From Nostoc sp. NMS2 (GTDB lineage Bacteria; Cyanobacteriota; Cyanobacteriia; Cyanobacteriales; Nostocaceae), in contig NZ_JABXKH010000105.1 of assembly GCF_017115105.1 (NCBI RefSeq), positions 1 through 64,000 of the forward strand: DNA of 64,000 nucleotides. Reading direction: 5' to 3'. The translations under genes were made by a program, and so were the position numbers. This document shows positions 8,540 to 17,450 of this stretch, piece by piece (the first letter of the stretch is position 1; every line of letters starts with the position of its first letter). Under the pieces are notes generated by a model. The model had not been told where the DNA came from and searched no databases. It was given only the letters and a program-made list of their open reading frames with translations.

Positions 8540-9430
8540 CTATTCCCCATTCCCTATTCTTAATTCTGTGAGCATTTGCCGAAGTCTTTGTCGCCAATGA
8601 GGGGCATAAGTACCTATAATTGCAGAAATTTTCCCACAAGCAAGCACAGAATAAGCTGGGCGAATTGCTGGTGTGGGATATTCGGCAGTTGTAATGGGGA
8701 CAATACGTTCAACTTTTAAAGGAAAGCCTAGCTGTTGAGCTTCTTCAAAAATGGCAACTGCAAAGTCATACCAGCTAGCAACGCCGCTATTAGTATAGTG
8801 ATAAGTGCCGCTAATTTCTGGGGTTAACTGGGGAATCATCTGGGCAATGACTGCGGCTATATCTTGCGCCCAAGTCGGGCTACCAATTTGATCGGCGACA
8901 ATACGAAGTTCTTGGCGTTCTGAACCTAGTCGCAGCATGGTTTTGACAAAATTACTTTTGCCAAAGGTTCCATAAACCCAAGCAGTGCGGAGGATGAGGT
9001 GATGGGCGCAAGTTTGCCGAATTGCTTCTTCTCCAGCAAGTTTGGTTTTACCATAAACACTTAAGGGATTAGTTACATCGGTTTCCTGGTAAGGGCGATA
9101 CCCATTACCATTAAAAACATAATCGGTTGAAATATGAATTAGAAAAGCTCCTAATTTTTGGCTTTCTTGGGCAATAATTAGGGGTGCAATAGTATTAATA
9201 GCGCTAGCAAGTTCGGGTTCGCTTTCGGCTTTGTCTACAGCAGTGTAAGCAGCAGCATTAATGATGATTTGCGGCTGTTTTGCTCTGATAAAGTTGCGGA
9301 GGTTATCGGGTTGGGCAAGGTCTACTATTGGGCGTGTTACTGAGATAATATCGCCATAGCTTGGGAGGATTTGTTCTAGTTCCTTACCCACTTGACCGTT
9401 GCTACCAATCAGCAAAATTGATTTACTCAT
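8540..9430 (-). CDS. rfbD: dTDP-4-dehydrorhamnose reductase
   Basis: A 296-residue short-chain dehydrogenase that performs the last step of dTDP-L-rhamnose synthesis. The Rossmann motif IGSNGQVGKEL lies at residues 8-18. The STDYVFNG segment lies near 101-108 and the catalytic pair Tyr126/Lys130 is in VYGKTKLAGE, all diagnostic of RmlD. The C-terminus contains the substrate-binding TYHYTNSGVASWYDFA region. It is the last gene of the minus-strand polysaccharide locus, separated from rfbC by a repeat-filled 120-base gap. It needs the products of RmlA, RmlB and RmlC; RmlB is not encoded in this window. Confidence 0.95.
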   Translation of the reverse strand: MSKSILLIGSNGQVGKELEQILPSYGDIISVTRPIVDLAQPDNLRNFIRAKQPQIIINAAAYTAVDKAESEPELASAINTIAPLIIAQESQKLGAFLIHISTDYVFNGNGYRPYQETDVTNPLSVYGKTKLAGEEAIRQTCAHHLILRTAWVYGTFGKSNFVKTMLRLGSERQELRIVADQIGSPTWAQDIAAVIAQMIPQLTPEISGTYHYTNSGVASWYDFAVAIFEEAQQLGFPLKVERIVPITTAEYPTPAIRPAYSVLACGKISAIIGTYAPHWRQRLRQMLTELRIGNGE

Positions 9431-9550
9431 TTGTCATTTGTCATTTGTCCTTTGTCCTTTGTCTGTTATTCACTTAATGCCCAATGCCCAATTCCCAATG
9501 CCCAATACTTCGACTTCGCTCAGTACAAGTGCCCAATGACCAATGAGCAA
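9431..9550. repeat. STRR block with TTCGAC...CAGTACAAGT repeat
   Basis: TTTGTCATTTGTCC heptamers are followed by CCCAATG heptamers, the dispersed ACTTCGACTTCGCTCAGTAC module (9508-9530) and ACCAATGAGCAATT. The same module recurs at about 11,320, 38,750 and 63,527. Confidence 0.7.
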
Positions 9551-10096
9551 TTAATCAAATACTTCAGCAGTTCTCAATGATTTACCCGCTTGGTCTTTAG
9601 CTGATAAAATCGGTGTAGCACTCACCGGCCAATCTATCGCTAAATCTGGATCGTTCCATAGAATTGTGCGATCGCCTTGGGGTGCGTAATAATCTGTAGC
9701 TTTATAGAGAACTTCGGCTATTTCTGAAAGCACAATAAATCCGTGAGCAAAGCCTGGTGGTATCCACAGTAGGCGTTTATTCTCAGCACTGAGTTCATAA
9801 CCTACCCATTTACCGAAGGTAGCCGAACTTTTTCTAATATCTACGGCTACGTCAAAGATAGTACCAACAATAACCCGAACAAGTTTACCTTGGGGTTGTT
9901 GAATTTGGTAGTGCAATCCCCGCAGAACATTTTGTTTAGAGCAAGAGTGGTTATCCTGGACGAAGTTGGTAACAATACCAGTCTCTTGAGCAAATTTTCG
10001 GTCGTTGTAGGCTTCAAAAAAGAATCCGCGATCGTCTGCAAATACTTTGGGTTCGAGTTGTATAACTTCGGGAAGTTTGGTATGTACAATACTCAT
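9551..10096 (-). CDS. rfbC: dTDP-4-dehydrorhamnose 3,5-epimerase
   Basis: A 181-residue cupin-fold epimerase that converts dTDP-4-keto-6-deoxyglucose to dTDP-4-keto-rhamnose. Visible signatures are FADDRGFFFEAYN, DNHSCSKQNVLRGLHYQ with the catalytic His, VDIRKSSATFGKW with its Asp partner, and WIPPGFAHGFI. The ATG at 10096 is preferred over an in-frame TTG just before it. It lies between rfbA and rfbD in the same direction. The three are spaced by about 110-120 bases, so they may be co-transcribed or separately promoted. Confidence 0.95.
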   Translation of the reverse strand: MSIVHTKLPEVIQLEPKVFADDRGFFFEAYNDRKFAQETGIVTNFVQDNHSCSKQNVLRGLHYQIQQPQGKLVRVIVGTIFDVAVDIRKSSATFGKWVGYELSAENKRLLWIPPGFAHGFIVLSEIAEVLYKATDYYAPQGDRTILWNDPDLAIDWPVSATPILSAKDQAGKSLRTAEVFD

Positions 10097-10212
10097 CAAT
10101 ATTATTTCGAGTAACCCACTATAGTGTTAATTGTGAGAGTAATTTAATGCTTGTATTTTACAGCTTGCAGGTAAAACTTCGACCGTGGCTTTTCCTCTTT
10201 TCAACAAGTAAA

Positions 10213-11289
10213 TCAGGTTAGTTCAATTTGACAGTCATCACCAATTAGAAATCGCAAGGCTTTGGGACGGCGAGGTGCAAGAGTCAATTGTGCCCGTTGC
10301 CCAATCACACTATCAATAATGCGCTGATGAATTCCGGCAATTTTAGCGCCTTCTAAAATCACACTGTGTTCTAAATCAGTATCAATGAGTGTCGCATTGT
10401 TAGCAATACTACTATAAGGGCCAATAAAGCAGTTTTCTAAATGACAATTACTACCAATGACTACTGGCCCCCGAATTGTGCAGTTAATTACTTTAGATTT
10501 TGTACCGATTTGGACTCGCCCAATAATCTGACTTTGGGCATCAACTTCGCCAAGAACTGATGCTGTTAGATAGGTGTCGAGAATCAATCGGTTAGCTTCT
10601 AATAGGTCATCTTTTTTACCCGTGTCAAGCCACCAACCTTGGAGATTGTGCGCTACAACCTGCTTTTTCTGATTAATTAGGTATTGAATAGCATCCGTAA
10701 TTTCTAGTTCGCCTCTGCTGGAAGGTTGGATATTTGCGATCGCATCATAGATGAGGTGAGAAAAGAAATAAACCCCTACCAATGCCAGATTTGAAGGAGG
10801 AACTTTCGGTTTTTCAATTAACTGTAATACCCGTCCAGTATCATCTACCTCAGCCACACCGAAGGCGCTAGGATTGGCAACCGAACGCAAGAGAATCAGA
10901 GCATCTGGCTGTTGTTGACTAAATTGTTGCAGAAAATAACGTAACTCCCCTAGCTGAATTAGGTTATCGCCCAAGTACATGACAAAGGGAGAATCTCCTA
11001 AAAAGGGATGGGCAATTTGGACGGCGTGAGCAAGTCCGAGTGGCTGCTTTTGTACGATATAGGTGATGTTTGCTCCAAAGTATTCTCCATTTCCGGTTTT
11101 CCCTTGGACTTCTGCTCCAGTTTCCGGGCTGATGATGATGCCAATATCAGTAATCCCAGCCGCGACCATTTCTTCAATGCCATACCATAAAACAGGTTTA
11201 TTAGCAACTGGTACGAGTTGTTTGGCTCCGCTATAAGTGAGGGGACGTAGGCGTGTACCTTTACCACCAGAGAGAATTAGTGCTTTCAT
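10213..11289 (-). CDS. rfbA: Glucose-1-phosphate thymidylyltransferase, long RmlA form
   Basis: A 358-residue nucleotidyltransferase that makes dTDP-glucose from glucose-1-phosphate and dTTP, the entry step to all dTDP-deoxysugars. The nucleotide-binding motif LSGGKGTRLRPLTYS is at the N-terminus, with VYLGDN-type metal-binding (MYLGDNLIQLG) and the EKPKVPPSNLALVGVYFF region downstream. After about residue 245 a left-handed beta-helix follows (IGRVQIGTKSKVINCTIRGP and similar), which classifies it as the long RmlA type (about 355 residues) and not the 290-residue E. coli type. In this locus it can feed both rhamnose (RmlC/D) and the 3-amino-sugar made by FdtA/FdtB. Confidence 0.93.
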   Translation of the reverse strand: MKALILSGGKGTRLRPLTYSGAKQLVPVANKPVLWYGIEEMVAAGITDIGIIISPETGAEVQGKTGNGEYFGANITYIVQKQPLGLAHAVQIAHPFLGDSPFVMYLGDNLIQLGELRYFLQQFSQQQPDALILLRSVANPSAFGVAEVDDTGRVLQLIEKPKVPPSNLALVGVYFFSHLIYDAIANIQPSSRGELEITDAIQYLINQKKQVVAHNLQGWWLDTGKKDDLLEANRLILDTYLTASVLGEVDAQSQIIGRVQIGTKSKVINCTIRGPVVIGSNCHLENCFIGPYSSIANNATLIDTDLEHSVILEGAKIAGIHQRIIDSVIGQRAQLTLAPRRPKALRFLIGDDCQIELT

Positions 11290-11299
11290 CAGGATTTTT

Positions 11300-11405
11300 T
11301 ATTGGGCATGGGGCATTGGGCACTTGTACTGAGCGACTTGTGCCGAGCGAAGTCGAGGTAAGTCGAAGTATTGGGCATTGGGTATTAGGGACTGGGTATT
11401 GGGTA
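11300..11405. repeat. Dispersed repeat: GGGCATTGGG heptamers with GTACTGAGCG...GTCGAAGTA module
   Basis: GGGCATGGGGCATTGGGC is followed by CTTGTACTGAGCGACTTGTG, CCGAGCGAAGTCGAGGTAAG and TCGAAGTATTGGG. This is the reverse orientation of the module at 9508-9530 and 38,750-38,823, embedded in STRR heptamers. Confidence 0.65.
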
Positions 11406-11410
11406 TTAGC

Positions 11411-11539
11411 CTAAGGGACTTCCAAATAAAAAAATATCCCATCGCTTTAAGGGCAGGGGGCAGGGAGCAGGGGGCAGGGGGAGGGAAAATCGCAGTGAAG
11501 TACAGAAATTAGATAATTTATTTTTTGGAGTTCCCTAAG
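11411..11539. mobile_element. MITE-like inverted-repeat element
   Basis: The left end CTAAGGGACTTCCAAATAAA is an imperfect inverted repeat of the right end, which reads TTATTTTTTGGAGTTCCCTAAG on the plus strand with a central spacer. About 19 of 25 terminal positions match. The 129-bp element carries a G-rich repeat inside and no coding capacity. No clear target duplication is visible. It fills part of the 312-base gap between rfbA and the glycosyltransferase gene. Confidence 0.55.
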
Positions 11540-11601
11540 AGTTGTTTTCCAGTCCGCAGTCCCTAGTCCCTCATCTCTCTGGTTTACTCAACGGTAATAT
11601 T

Positions 11602-12672
11602 CTACACGTAGCGGGATAAGACTTCGGCGGTCGCTTGTCCAGTTTTTTCCCAACTGAATTGTTGGGAGTGAATGATGCCTTGGCTAGAAAGGTGCGATCG
11701 CAATGCTGAATCAGTTGCAACAGCCTGCATTGCCTCTGTAATTTCTTCGGTGTCGTAGGGATCGATCAAAATCGCCGCATCTCCAGCGACTTCTGGTAAG
11801 GAGGAGAGATTGGAGGTAATAACGGGAGTACCACAAGCCATTGCTTCCAGAACGGGTAAACCAAAGCCTTCCCAGAGACTGGGGAAGACTAGAGCGATCG
11901 CTTCATTGATGATTTTTGGCAATTCGCTGTCAGGAACATAATCTAGGAATTTCACTTGATTAGTTATGCCGAGTTGTGCAACTTGCGCTTTTAAACTTGG
12001 GGTGTAACGGCGATCGCTTGGCCCTGCTAACCACAGTTCGTAATCTTTGCAGTTAGGTAACGCAGCAAAAGCAGTAATTAAACGTTCAGGATTTTTGTGA
12101 GGATTATGCCGTCCTAAATAAAGGAAATAATTTCGGGTTGGCAAGTCTAAAAAACGAAAATTTTCGCTGTCATATCCTAGTGCGATCGCAGTTATTTTGT
12201 CTTCCGTAACTCCCAAAAACTTGCTTAAATCTTCAGCCGTTGCCGTGGAATTACAAATAACGTGTTTTGATTGTTGTATTACAGCCCGAACATAATAACT
12301 ACAATAAAGTTGCTGCGTTATAGAAAACCATTGTGGAAATCTTAAAGGAATTAAATCATGAACAGTAATTACATAAGAACAGGAAGAAAATAAAGGAGCC
12401 TCTGGGATAGGAGAAAATAGTAATGTAGACTTTATTTTATGATATCTACTTGGCAGTTTAAATTGTGTCCATAGCAGGCGTTTTAAATGTCCATTTATGC
12501 CAAAATCTGTAGTTATATCTGATGGAGAATCATAACATTTAATACCAGAAATTTCTCTTGGACTTAATACATCAATATCTAAATATTTTAGCTCTTTTAA
12601 TAAATTCAAACTATAACTTAACCAACCGGTGGGTTGAGTTGGAGCAAAAGATAAATTTGCTAGAATAGACAT
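11602..12672 (-). CDS. GT4-family glycosyltransferase (GT-B fold)
   Basis: A 356-residue cytoplasmic or peripheral glycosyltransferase. Visible GT4 features are HDLIPLRFPQWF, VICNSTATAEDL, FLYLGRHNPHKNPERLI, and the nucleotide-sugar-binding segment FPSLWEGFGLPVLEAMACGT with the EX7E pattern, then SNLSSLPEVAGDAAILIDP. It resembles mannosyl- or rhamnosyltransferases of O-antigen clusters (WbaZ/MtfB-like), but donor and acceptor cannot be read from sequence. It lies 18 bases downstream of a GT2 gene in the same direction, within the polysaccharide operon. Confidence 0.88.
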   Translation of the reverse strand: MSILANLSFAPTQPTGWLSYSLNLLKELKYLDIDVLSPREISGIKCYDSPSDITTDFGINGHLKRLLWTQFKLPSRYHKIKSTLLFSPIPEAPLFSSCSYVITVHDLIPLRFPQWFSITQQLYCSYYVRAVIQQSKHVICNSTATAEDLSKFLGVTEDKITAIALGYDSENFRFLDLPTRNYFLYLGRHNPHKNPERLITAFAALPNCKDYELWLAGPSDRRYTPSLKAQVAQLGITNQVKFLDYVPDSELPKIINEAIALVFPSLWEGFGLPVLEAMACGTPVITSNLSSLPEVAGDAAILIDPYDTEEITEAMQAVATDSALRSHLSSQGIIHSQQFSWEKTGQATAEVLSRYV

Positions 12673-12690
12673 AATAAAATTACTGTATTA

Positions 12691-13608
12691 TTAATTAGAT
12701 ACAGATACTTGAACCGCAGCTTTTTTAACCGTAAATAACAAAATAATGATTTTTAAACTGTTAGGATTAGCTGTGGTGAGAAATTCGCCAAAGAATTTAT
12801 AAAAAAGATATAGATATAAAAGCAATTGCTCCCACAAAGGACGATGTTTTTGATAATAATAAATCTGGCTGCGTCTATATTCTATAGCCATTGTATTTGC
12901 AGCCTTTTGAATTGAATATCCTTTCAAATGAATCAAAGATACATGAGGCGTATAAATAATTTTATATCCTTGATACTGCGCTCTTTGACATAAATCTGAT
13001 TCTTCAAAATACATGAAAAAGGTTTCGTCAAATCCGCCTAATTTATGAAATAAACTTGAACGAATAAAAAAAGCAGCCCCAACAACAATATCCACTTCTT
13101 GAATTTCTTGAAATTTCTGCTCAATCAAATTTTGCTGAGAGATATTTAGATAATCTCGATGCATCTGACGAGCTTGATATTCTCCTTTAATTCCTAAAGC
13201 TGGTGAAACAGAAATTTGTAAACTACCATCTGGATTGAGCAATTTTGGCCCGATAATTCCGACTTTTGGGTCTGCTTGCATCAATTCAATTAAATGGAAT
13301 ATAATATTACTAGTAAGTACAGTATCAGTATTTAACAAAAATAAGAATTCTCCACTAGCAACTTTTGCACCTGCATTATTTCCCGCTCCAAATCCGCAAT
13401 TTTTAGCTTGTTTAAGTAAACTAACTTCTGGAAATTTTTCTGCAACCAATTCAACACTACCATCCGTAGATGCATTATCTACAACGATAATTTCATGGTT
13501 AGGTATATCAATAAATTTTTCTATAGAGTTTAAGCAATCTGGTAAAATTTCTGCTCCATTATAGTTAACTAAAATAAAGGATACTGAGATAGGTTGTTTC
13601 TGGTTCAT
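12691..13608 (-). CDS. GT2-family glycosyltransferase (rhamnosyltransferase-like)
   Basis: A 305-residue GT-A enzyme. The start SVSFILVNYNGAEILPDCLN, the EIIVVDNASTDGS segment and the FLLNTDTVL metal-binding DxD-like motif are typical. VVGAAFFIRSSLFHKLGGFD and FFMYFEESDLCQRAQ complete the signature of WbbL-like rhamnosyltransferases. A hydrophobic C-terminal helix (LLLYLYLFYKFFGEFL) may anchor it to the membrane. Its start overlaps the stop of the upstream GT2 gene by 4 bases, which indicates coupling. Given dTDP-rhamnose genes downstream, rhamnose is a reasonable donor, but this is inference. Confidence 0.88.
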   Translation of the reverse strand: MNQKQPISVSFILVNYNGAEILPDCLNSIEKFIDIPNHEIIVVDNASTDGSVELVAEKFPEVSLLKQAKNCGFGAGNNAGAKVASGEFLFLLNTDTVLTSNIIFHLIELMQADPKVGIIGPKLLNPDGSLQISVSPALGIKGEYQARQMHRDYLNISQQNLIEQKFQEIQEVDIVVGAAFFIRSSLFHKLGGFDETFFMYFEESDLCQRAQYQGYKIIYTPHVSLIHLKGYSIQKAANTMAIEYRRSQIYYYQKHRPLWEQLLLYLYLFYKFFGEFLTTANPNSLKIIILLFTVKKAAVQVSVSN

Positions 13609-14633
13609 TTGTTTTGGATATTGCTCTTAGTTGCTGGAAATATAGGCAACACCTTGAAGATATAATTTTGAACTCGTTGAATATCGAATAAAATTTTAAA
13701 AATCAAAATTCTTAGTGCTATGCCTTCAGAACGATATCCCGCTTTTAAACTTTGGTAACAAAGCTTAAGAATAGCCCAACCAAAATCTAACCGCTCATCC
13801 TCAAAGGGATTATACCAGCTTGAGTTTAACTCGTGGTAGAATCTAGCCTGAAATGCTTTACTCAAGTTACAATGAATTAAATAACTTTTACCTCTAATTC
13901 GATATTTTTTCGTTAACCACAGCAGAAGTTCAGTGTAAAAATCTCCAGCATTTTGCATTGCTCCTACTGTATTAGAACTATGGAGTCTATACCGGACTAA
14001 TGATTGCCGAATATAACCAATTTTACCTTTTTGAATTGCAACCAATGCTACCCACCAATCATGATGCCAACCAATTTCATTTTGTTGGGGAAACGGTAAA
14101 ATATATGTGAGTAGAGAAGTACAAAATAACAACGAGCATCCCGTTACCACATTGCGAAGCAGTAATAATTCCACCGTAGCTTTTTCAGGATTACGTCCTT
14201 CAAAATTGCAGGTAGAAGAATTTATAGTTTCGTCCTGACTGTTAATAAGTTCCAGATCAGAATGAACTAAAAGTAATTGTTCTGAGCGCAGTTTTGCGAT
14301 CAATATTTCTAATTTTTCTGGTTGCCAAATATCATCTTGATCTGAAAATGCGATCGCTGTAATTGTAGAGTCCGCAGCACAGTATTTCAAACCACGTTCA
14401 AAATTGTAATAATGCTTAACGTTCTCACTATGAAAATGACCGATAAATCGTAAATCATTGTCAACAATTTTTTTAATTTCAGCTTGATATTGAGGTTGTG
14501 AGCAGTCATCGACAATATGACAAATCCAGTTTTTCCAAGTCTGGTTTTGAATAGATTGAATTTGTTTTTGAAAATATTCAAGTTGAGGATTATACGTCGC
14601 TAAAACAACACCAATTTTTTCTTTACCATGCAT
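13605..14633 (-). CDS. GT2-family glycosyltransferase
   Basis: A 342-residue GT-A family protein. It begins KIGVVLATYNPQLEYFQKQI, then ICHIVDDCSQPQYQ and AIAFSDQDDIWQPEKLE with the DQDD metal-site motif characteristic of the WaaE/rhamnosyl GT2 subgroup. HHDWWVALVAIQKGKIGYI supplies the catalytic region. The C-terminal 80 residues are less conserved. No membrane helix is clear. It is the upstream partner in a 4-base overlapping pair of GT2 genes, so both probably add successive sugars to the same repeat unit. Confidence 0.87.
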   Translation of the reverse strand: MHGKEKIGVVLATYNPQLEYFQKQIQSIQNQTWKNWICHIVDDCSQPQYQAEIKKIVDNDLRFIGHFHSENVKHYYNFERGLKYCAADSTITAIAFSDQDDIWQPEKLEILIAKLRSEQLLLVHSDLELINSQDETINSSTCNFEGRNPEKATVELLLLRNVVTGCSLLFCTSLLTYILPFPQQNEIGWHHDWWVALVAIQKGKIGYIRQSLVRYRLHSSNTVGAMQNAGDFYTELLLWLTKKYRIRGKSYLIHCNLSKAFQARFYHELNSSWYNPFEDERLDFGWAILKLCYQSLKAGYRSEGIALRILIFKILFDIQRVQNYIFKVLPIFPATKSNIQNK

Positions 14634-14688
14634 TTGAGTTAAATTTATAAGGTTTAGGTTGAAGATAAATTTAAAAAGATAAAGATTA

Positions 14689-15603
14689 TTATAGACTTTT
14701 TAACCATTGCCAAGTTTCTTTAATACCAGTTTCTAGTTGAACAGTAGGCCGCCATTGAAGAACAGCCTTTGCTTTGGTAATATCAAGAACATTTGTAGGA
14801 ATGTCAACTTTTCTTCCCTGTATATACTCGACTTTAAAGTCGTCTTGAATCACCTGACGAATTTTTTCAAGTAACTCATTGAGAGAAATTCCTTGGCCGC
14901 TGCCAATATTAAATAATCTTTCAGTTAAATTAGGATTTTGGACATCATAGAGAGCTTGAACAACATCTAAGATATATAAATAATCCCTAACTACTTCTCC
15001 ATTTCCCCAAATTTGAATTGGGAGATGCTGAAGTATACGATTAAGAAATACAGTTACTGCACCAAGCTTACCTGTAGGATTTTGTCCAGGGCCATAAGGG
15101 TTAGCAATACGGAGAATACTATAGTCAAGACCATATAAATAGTTATACAAATAAAGATATTTTTCAATAGTTAATTTAGTAATACCATAAGAGCAAATTG
15201 GTTCAGTAGGATGTGTTTCTAAAATAGGAAGCTGTTGAGGCAATCCATATACTGTGCCACCAGAGGAAGGAAAGATAATTTTTTGTACGGAAGCATTAAC
15301 ACAATTTTCTAAAAATTTTAGTGTATTAATTATATTTAAATTCACATCTCCAATGGGATTATCATTTGATGTACTTGGAATAGTGTAACTAACCAATTGG
15401 TAAACAATATCAACATTTTTTAAAGCTATTTTTAACAAATCTTGATCGCCAAAATCACCATAAATATACTCCACTTCATCCAAAGGTTTTAGATAAGGGT
15501 TAAGTGAATGATTATAAACTCGTACTGACTGGTTTTTTGCAACTAATAAGTTAGTAAGATGTGAACCAATAAAACCATGTCCTCCAATAATTAGAGTCCG
15601 CAT
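14689..15603 (-). CDS. NAD-dependent epimerase/dehydratase (extended SDR, UDP-sugar 4-epimerase-like)
   Basis: A 304-residue extended short-chain dehydrogenase. The Rossmann glycine motif GGHGFIGSHL is at residues 7-16, FPSSGGTVYGLP carries the catalytic Ser/Thr, and the SYGITKLTIEKY segment carries the YxxxK pair. ILRIANPYGPGQNP and WGNGEVVRDYLYILDVVQAL match GalE-like enzymes acting on nucleotide sugars. It could be a UDP-glucose or UDP-GlcNAc 4-epimerase or a deoxysugar reductase; the sequence alone does not decide. It sits among glycosyltransferase genes and presumably supplies one activated monomer. Confidence 0.87.
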   Translation of the reverse strand: MRTLIIGGHGFIGSHLTNLLVAKNQSVRVYNHSLNPYLKPLDEVEYIYGDFGDQDLLKIALKNVDIVYQLVSYTIPSTSNDNPIGDVNLNIINTLKFLENCVNASVQKIIFPSSGGTVYGLPQQLPILETHPTEPICSYGITKLTIEKYLYLYNYLYGLDYSILRIANPYGPGQNPTGKLGAVTVFLNRILQHLPIQIWGNGEVVRDYLYILDVVQALYDVQNPNLTERLFNIGSGQGISLNELLEKIRQVIQDDFKVEYIQGRKVDIPTNVLDITKAKAVLQWRPTVQLETGIKETWQWLKSL

Positions 15604-15631
15604 AAATTAATCTAAAAATTTACTATGTGGT

Positions 15632-17077
15632 TCAATAAAACTTAATTTTTTTGGCTGCGTATAAACACATTTTTAACAGCAACAAACCTTCTTGAAAGTG
15701 TTTAATATTAGATTGCCCATAGGTTCTAGGGTAATAACGGACAGGAATATCAGAAATATGCAGATTCAGTTTGGATGCTCCAAACAATAAGTCAAAGTCT
15801 CCAAAAGGATCGAAATCACCAAAATATTTGCGATTGTCAGCAATTTTTTGATAATTAATTTTGGATATAGCTTTCGTTCCACATAAGGAATCCTTAATCC
15901 GGTTATCAATCAGATAAGAAAGTAAAAATGCAAAAAAACGATTTGCTGAAAGATTTAATAAGGGCATAGCCTCCTTGGAACAAGGATAGATCAAACGACA
16001 CCCATTAGCAAATTCACATCGATTTGAGGCTAAGGCATCAAAAAAATGTGGTAGGTCTTCTGGGCGTACAGTCAGATCAGAATCTAGAATGATTAAGATA
16101 TCCCCAGTAGCGATCGCAAATCCTTCTCTAACAGCATTCCCTTTTCCTCTTTTTGTTTGTTGAAGGATTTTAATATCAATTTTTTCGCCATATTTAGCTT
16201 GTACTTTTTGAATTTCTTCCCAAGTATTATCCTGAGAGTGACCTTCAATAAAGATAATTTCGGTATGCTCACCCATTTTAGGAAGACGAGTAACACAGCT
16301 TTCTATATTTCCCGCTTCATTACGTGCTGGAATGATGACAGAACAAGTTTTGAGTCGGTTTTGATATTTAATTCTGGACTCATAAGGACTTAATCGAGCC
16401 ACAATAAAGTTTACTAAACCCAGTTGGTTAAATCCTGGCAAAGGACTAATAAAACGGTTCAAGAATGGCGCTATTATCGGAACTTTTTTAGGTAAAAGTA
16501 CCTTGGAACCATGCTGAATTACCTCAAAACCGGATAATTCTAAGAGGTTACTTGTATCCTCATAACTTAACCAGTTAAGAGGAACAGTTGGCATTTTTTG
16601 TTTTAGAAAAACGGCAAGTTGGAGAATAGGATTCCAGACAGGGTTATGAAAGCTAATAATTAAGCGTGTTGAATCCGTACAAACTGAGCGAATTCGCTCA
16701 AAAGCTTTTTGAATATCCTCAAAATAGCAAATAGTATCTGACAAAATTACATAGTCAAAAGTTTCCTCTATTTCTATTTCCTCTATATCAGCCGTTTTGA
16801 AGTATAGATGAGGAAACATCTCTTGTGCAGACTGACACACTTCCGGGACAATCTCAATACCTACCCCATAACTTGGTCGAACCGCATTTAACAATGAACC
16901 CGTACCTGCACCAATCTCTAAAACTCGTTGTCCTTCCGGTACTAAAAAGCGATACAGAGACTCAATACTATCATAGTAGTAACGATTTTTTCTGTGCCAA
17001 TATTCAAGATCGTAATTATTTGTTTGAAGGGATGCTTTAATTAAAGTCTTGTGATAAGTTGAAGATGAAAAATTCAT
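15632..17077 (-). CDS. Bifunctional SAM methyltransferase / GT2 glycosyltransferase fusion
   Basis: A 481-residue two-domain protein. Residues about 20-200 form a class I methyltransferase with motif I VLEIGAGTGSLL and the FDYVILSDTICYFED region. Residues about 240-481 form a dolichol-phosphate-mannose-synthase-like GT2: SVIIPARNEAGNIESCV, IIFIEGHSQDNTW, GKGNAVREGF and LIILDSDLTVRPEDLP with the DSD metal motif. This fusion type is familiar in polysaccharide clusters of bacteria. The GT domain may load a lipid carrier or extend the chain, while the methyltransferase may modify the same glycan. No membrane helices are predicted by eye at the C-terminus. Confidence 0.87.
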   Translation of the reverse strand: MNFSSSTYHKTLIKASLQTNNYDLEYWHRKNRYYYDSIESLYRFLVPEGQRVLEIGAGTGSLLNAVRPSYGVGIEIVPEVCQSAQEMFPHLYFKTADIEEIEIEETFDYVILSDTICYFEDIQKAFERIRSVCTDSTRLIISFHNPVWNPILQLAVFLKQKMPTVPLNWLSYEDTSNLLELSGFEVIQHGSKVLLPKKVPIIAPFLNRFISPLPGFNQLGLVNFIVARLSPYESRIKYQNRLKTCSVIIPARNEAGNIESCVTRLPKMGEHTEIIFIEGHSQDNTWEEIQKVQAKYGEKIDIKILQQTKRGKGNAVREGFAIATGDILIILDSDLTVRPEDLPHFFDALASNRCEFANGCRLIYPCSKEAMPLLNLSANRFFAFLLSYLIDNRIKDSLCGTKAISKINYQKIADNRKYFGDFDPFGDFDLLFGASKLNLHISDIPVRYYPRTYGQSNIKHFQEGLLLLKMCLYAAKKIKFY

Positions 17078-17090
17078 TGATAGTCAATTG

Positions 17091-17447
17091 TTAATTTTTT
17101 GATTGATTCGGATTAGTTTTGAGCATATATTTGGAGATAATCTCCAAGACCTTGCGAAAGTCAACTAAGTGTTGGTTAGCGATCGCCACTTGATTAGGTA
17201 AAATCTCAACCCCAACGATAGTAGCACCAGAGGTAGCCAAATGTTTTATAAACTCAGCATTGTTAGCATCAGGCTCAATCACAACTTTACCAGAGCTTAG
17301 ACTACCATACCGGATAAATAACTTGGCTCGTTCATCTAGGTGAAGTCGTCTCGCTTTTGTAATTAATCCTCACCAAACACTGCCTGAACCTGTCGTTAAA
17401 GCATTACAATGTCCTTTTTCGCGATCGCTCCGACTATTCACGCTCAT
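17091..17447 (-). pseudogene. Degenerate small gene interrupted by an in-frame TGA
   Basis: From an ATG at 17447 the minus strand reads MSVNSRSDREKGHC, continues to SGSVW, hits TGA at 17372-17370, and then stays open in the same frame through GLITKARRLHLDERAKLF and VVIEPDANNAEFIKHL to the stop at 17091. The in-frame continuation on both sides of one stop suggests a 118-residue gene damaged by a nonsense change, or two short genes. The downstream piece could also start at a GTG at 17282 (63 residues). I do not recognise the family. It sits between two methyltransferase genes inside the polysaccharide locus. Confidence 0.45.
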
Positions 17448-17450
17448 AAT

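Noticed and set aside
8371-8571. Frames through the Gly/Pro-rich STRR block after comB
   Set aside because: They translate low-complexity heptamer repeats on both strands and have no start context.
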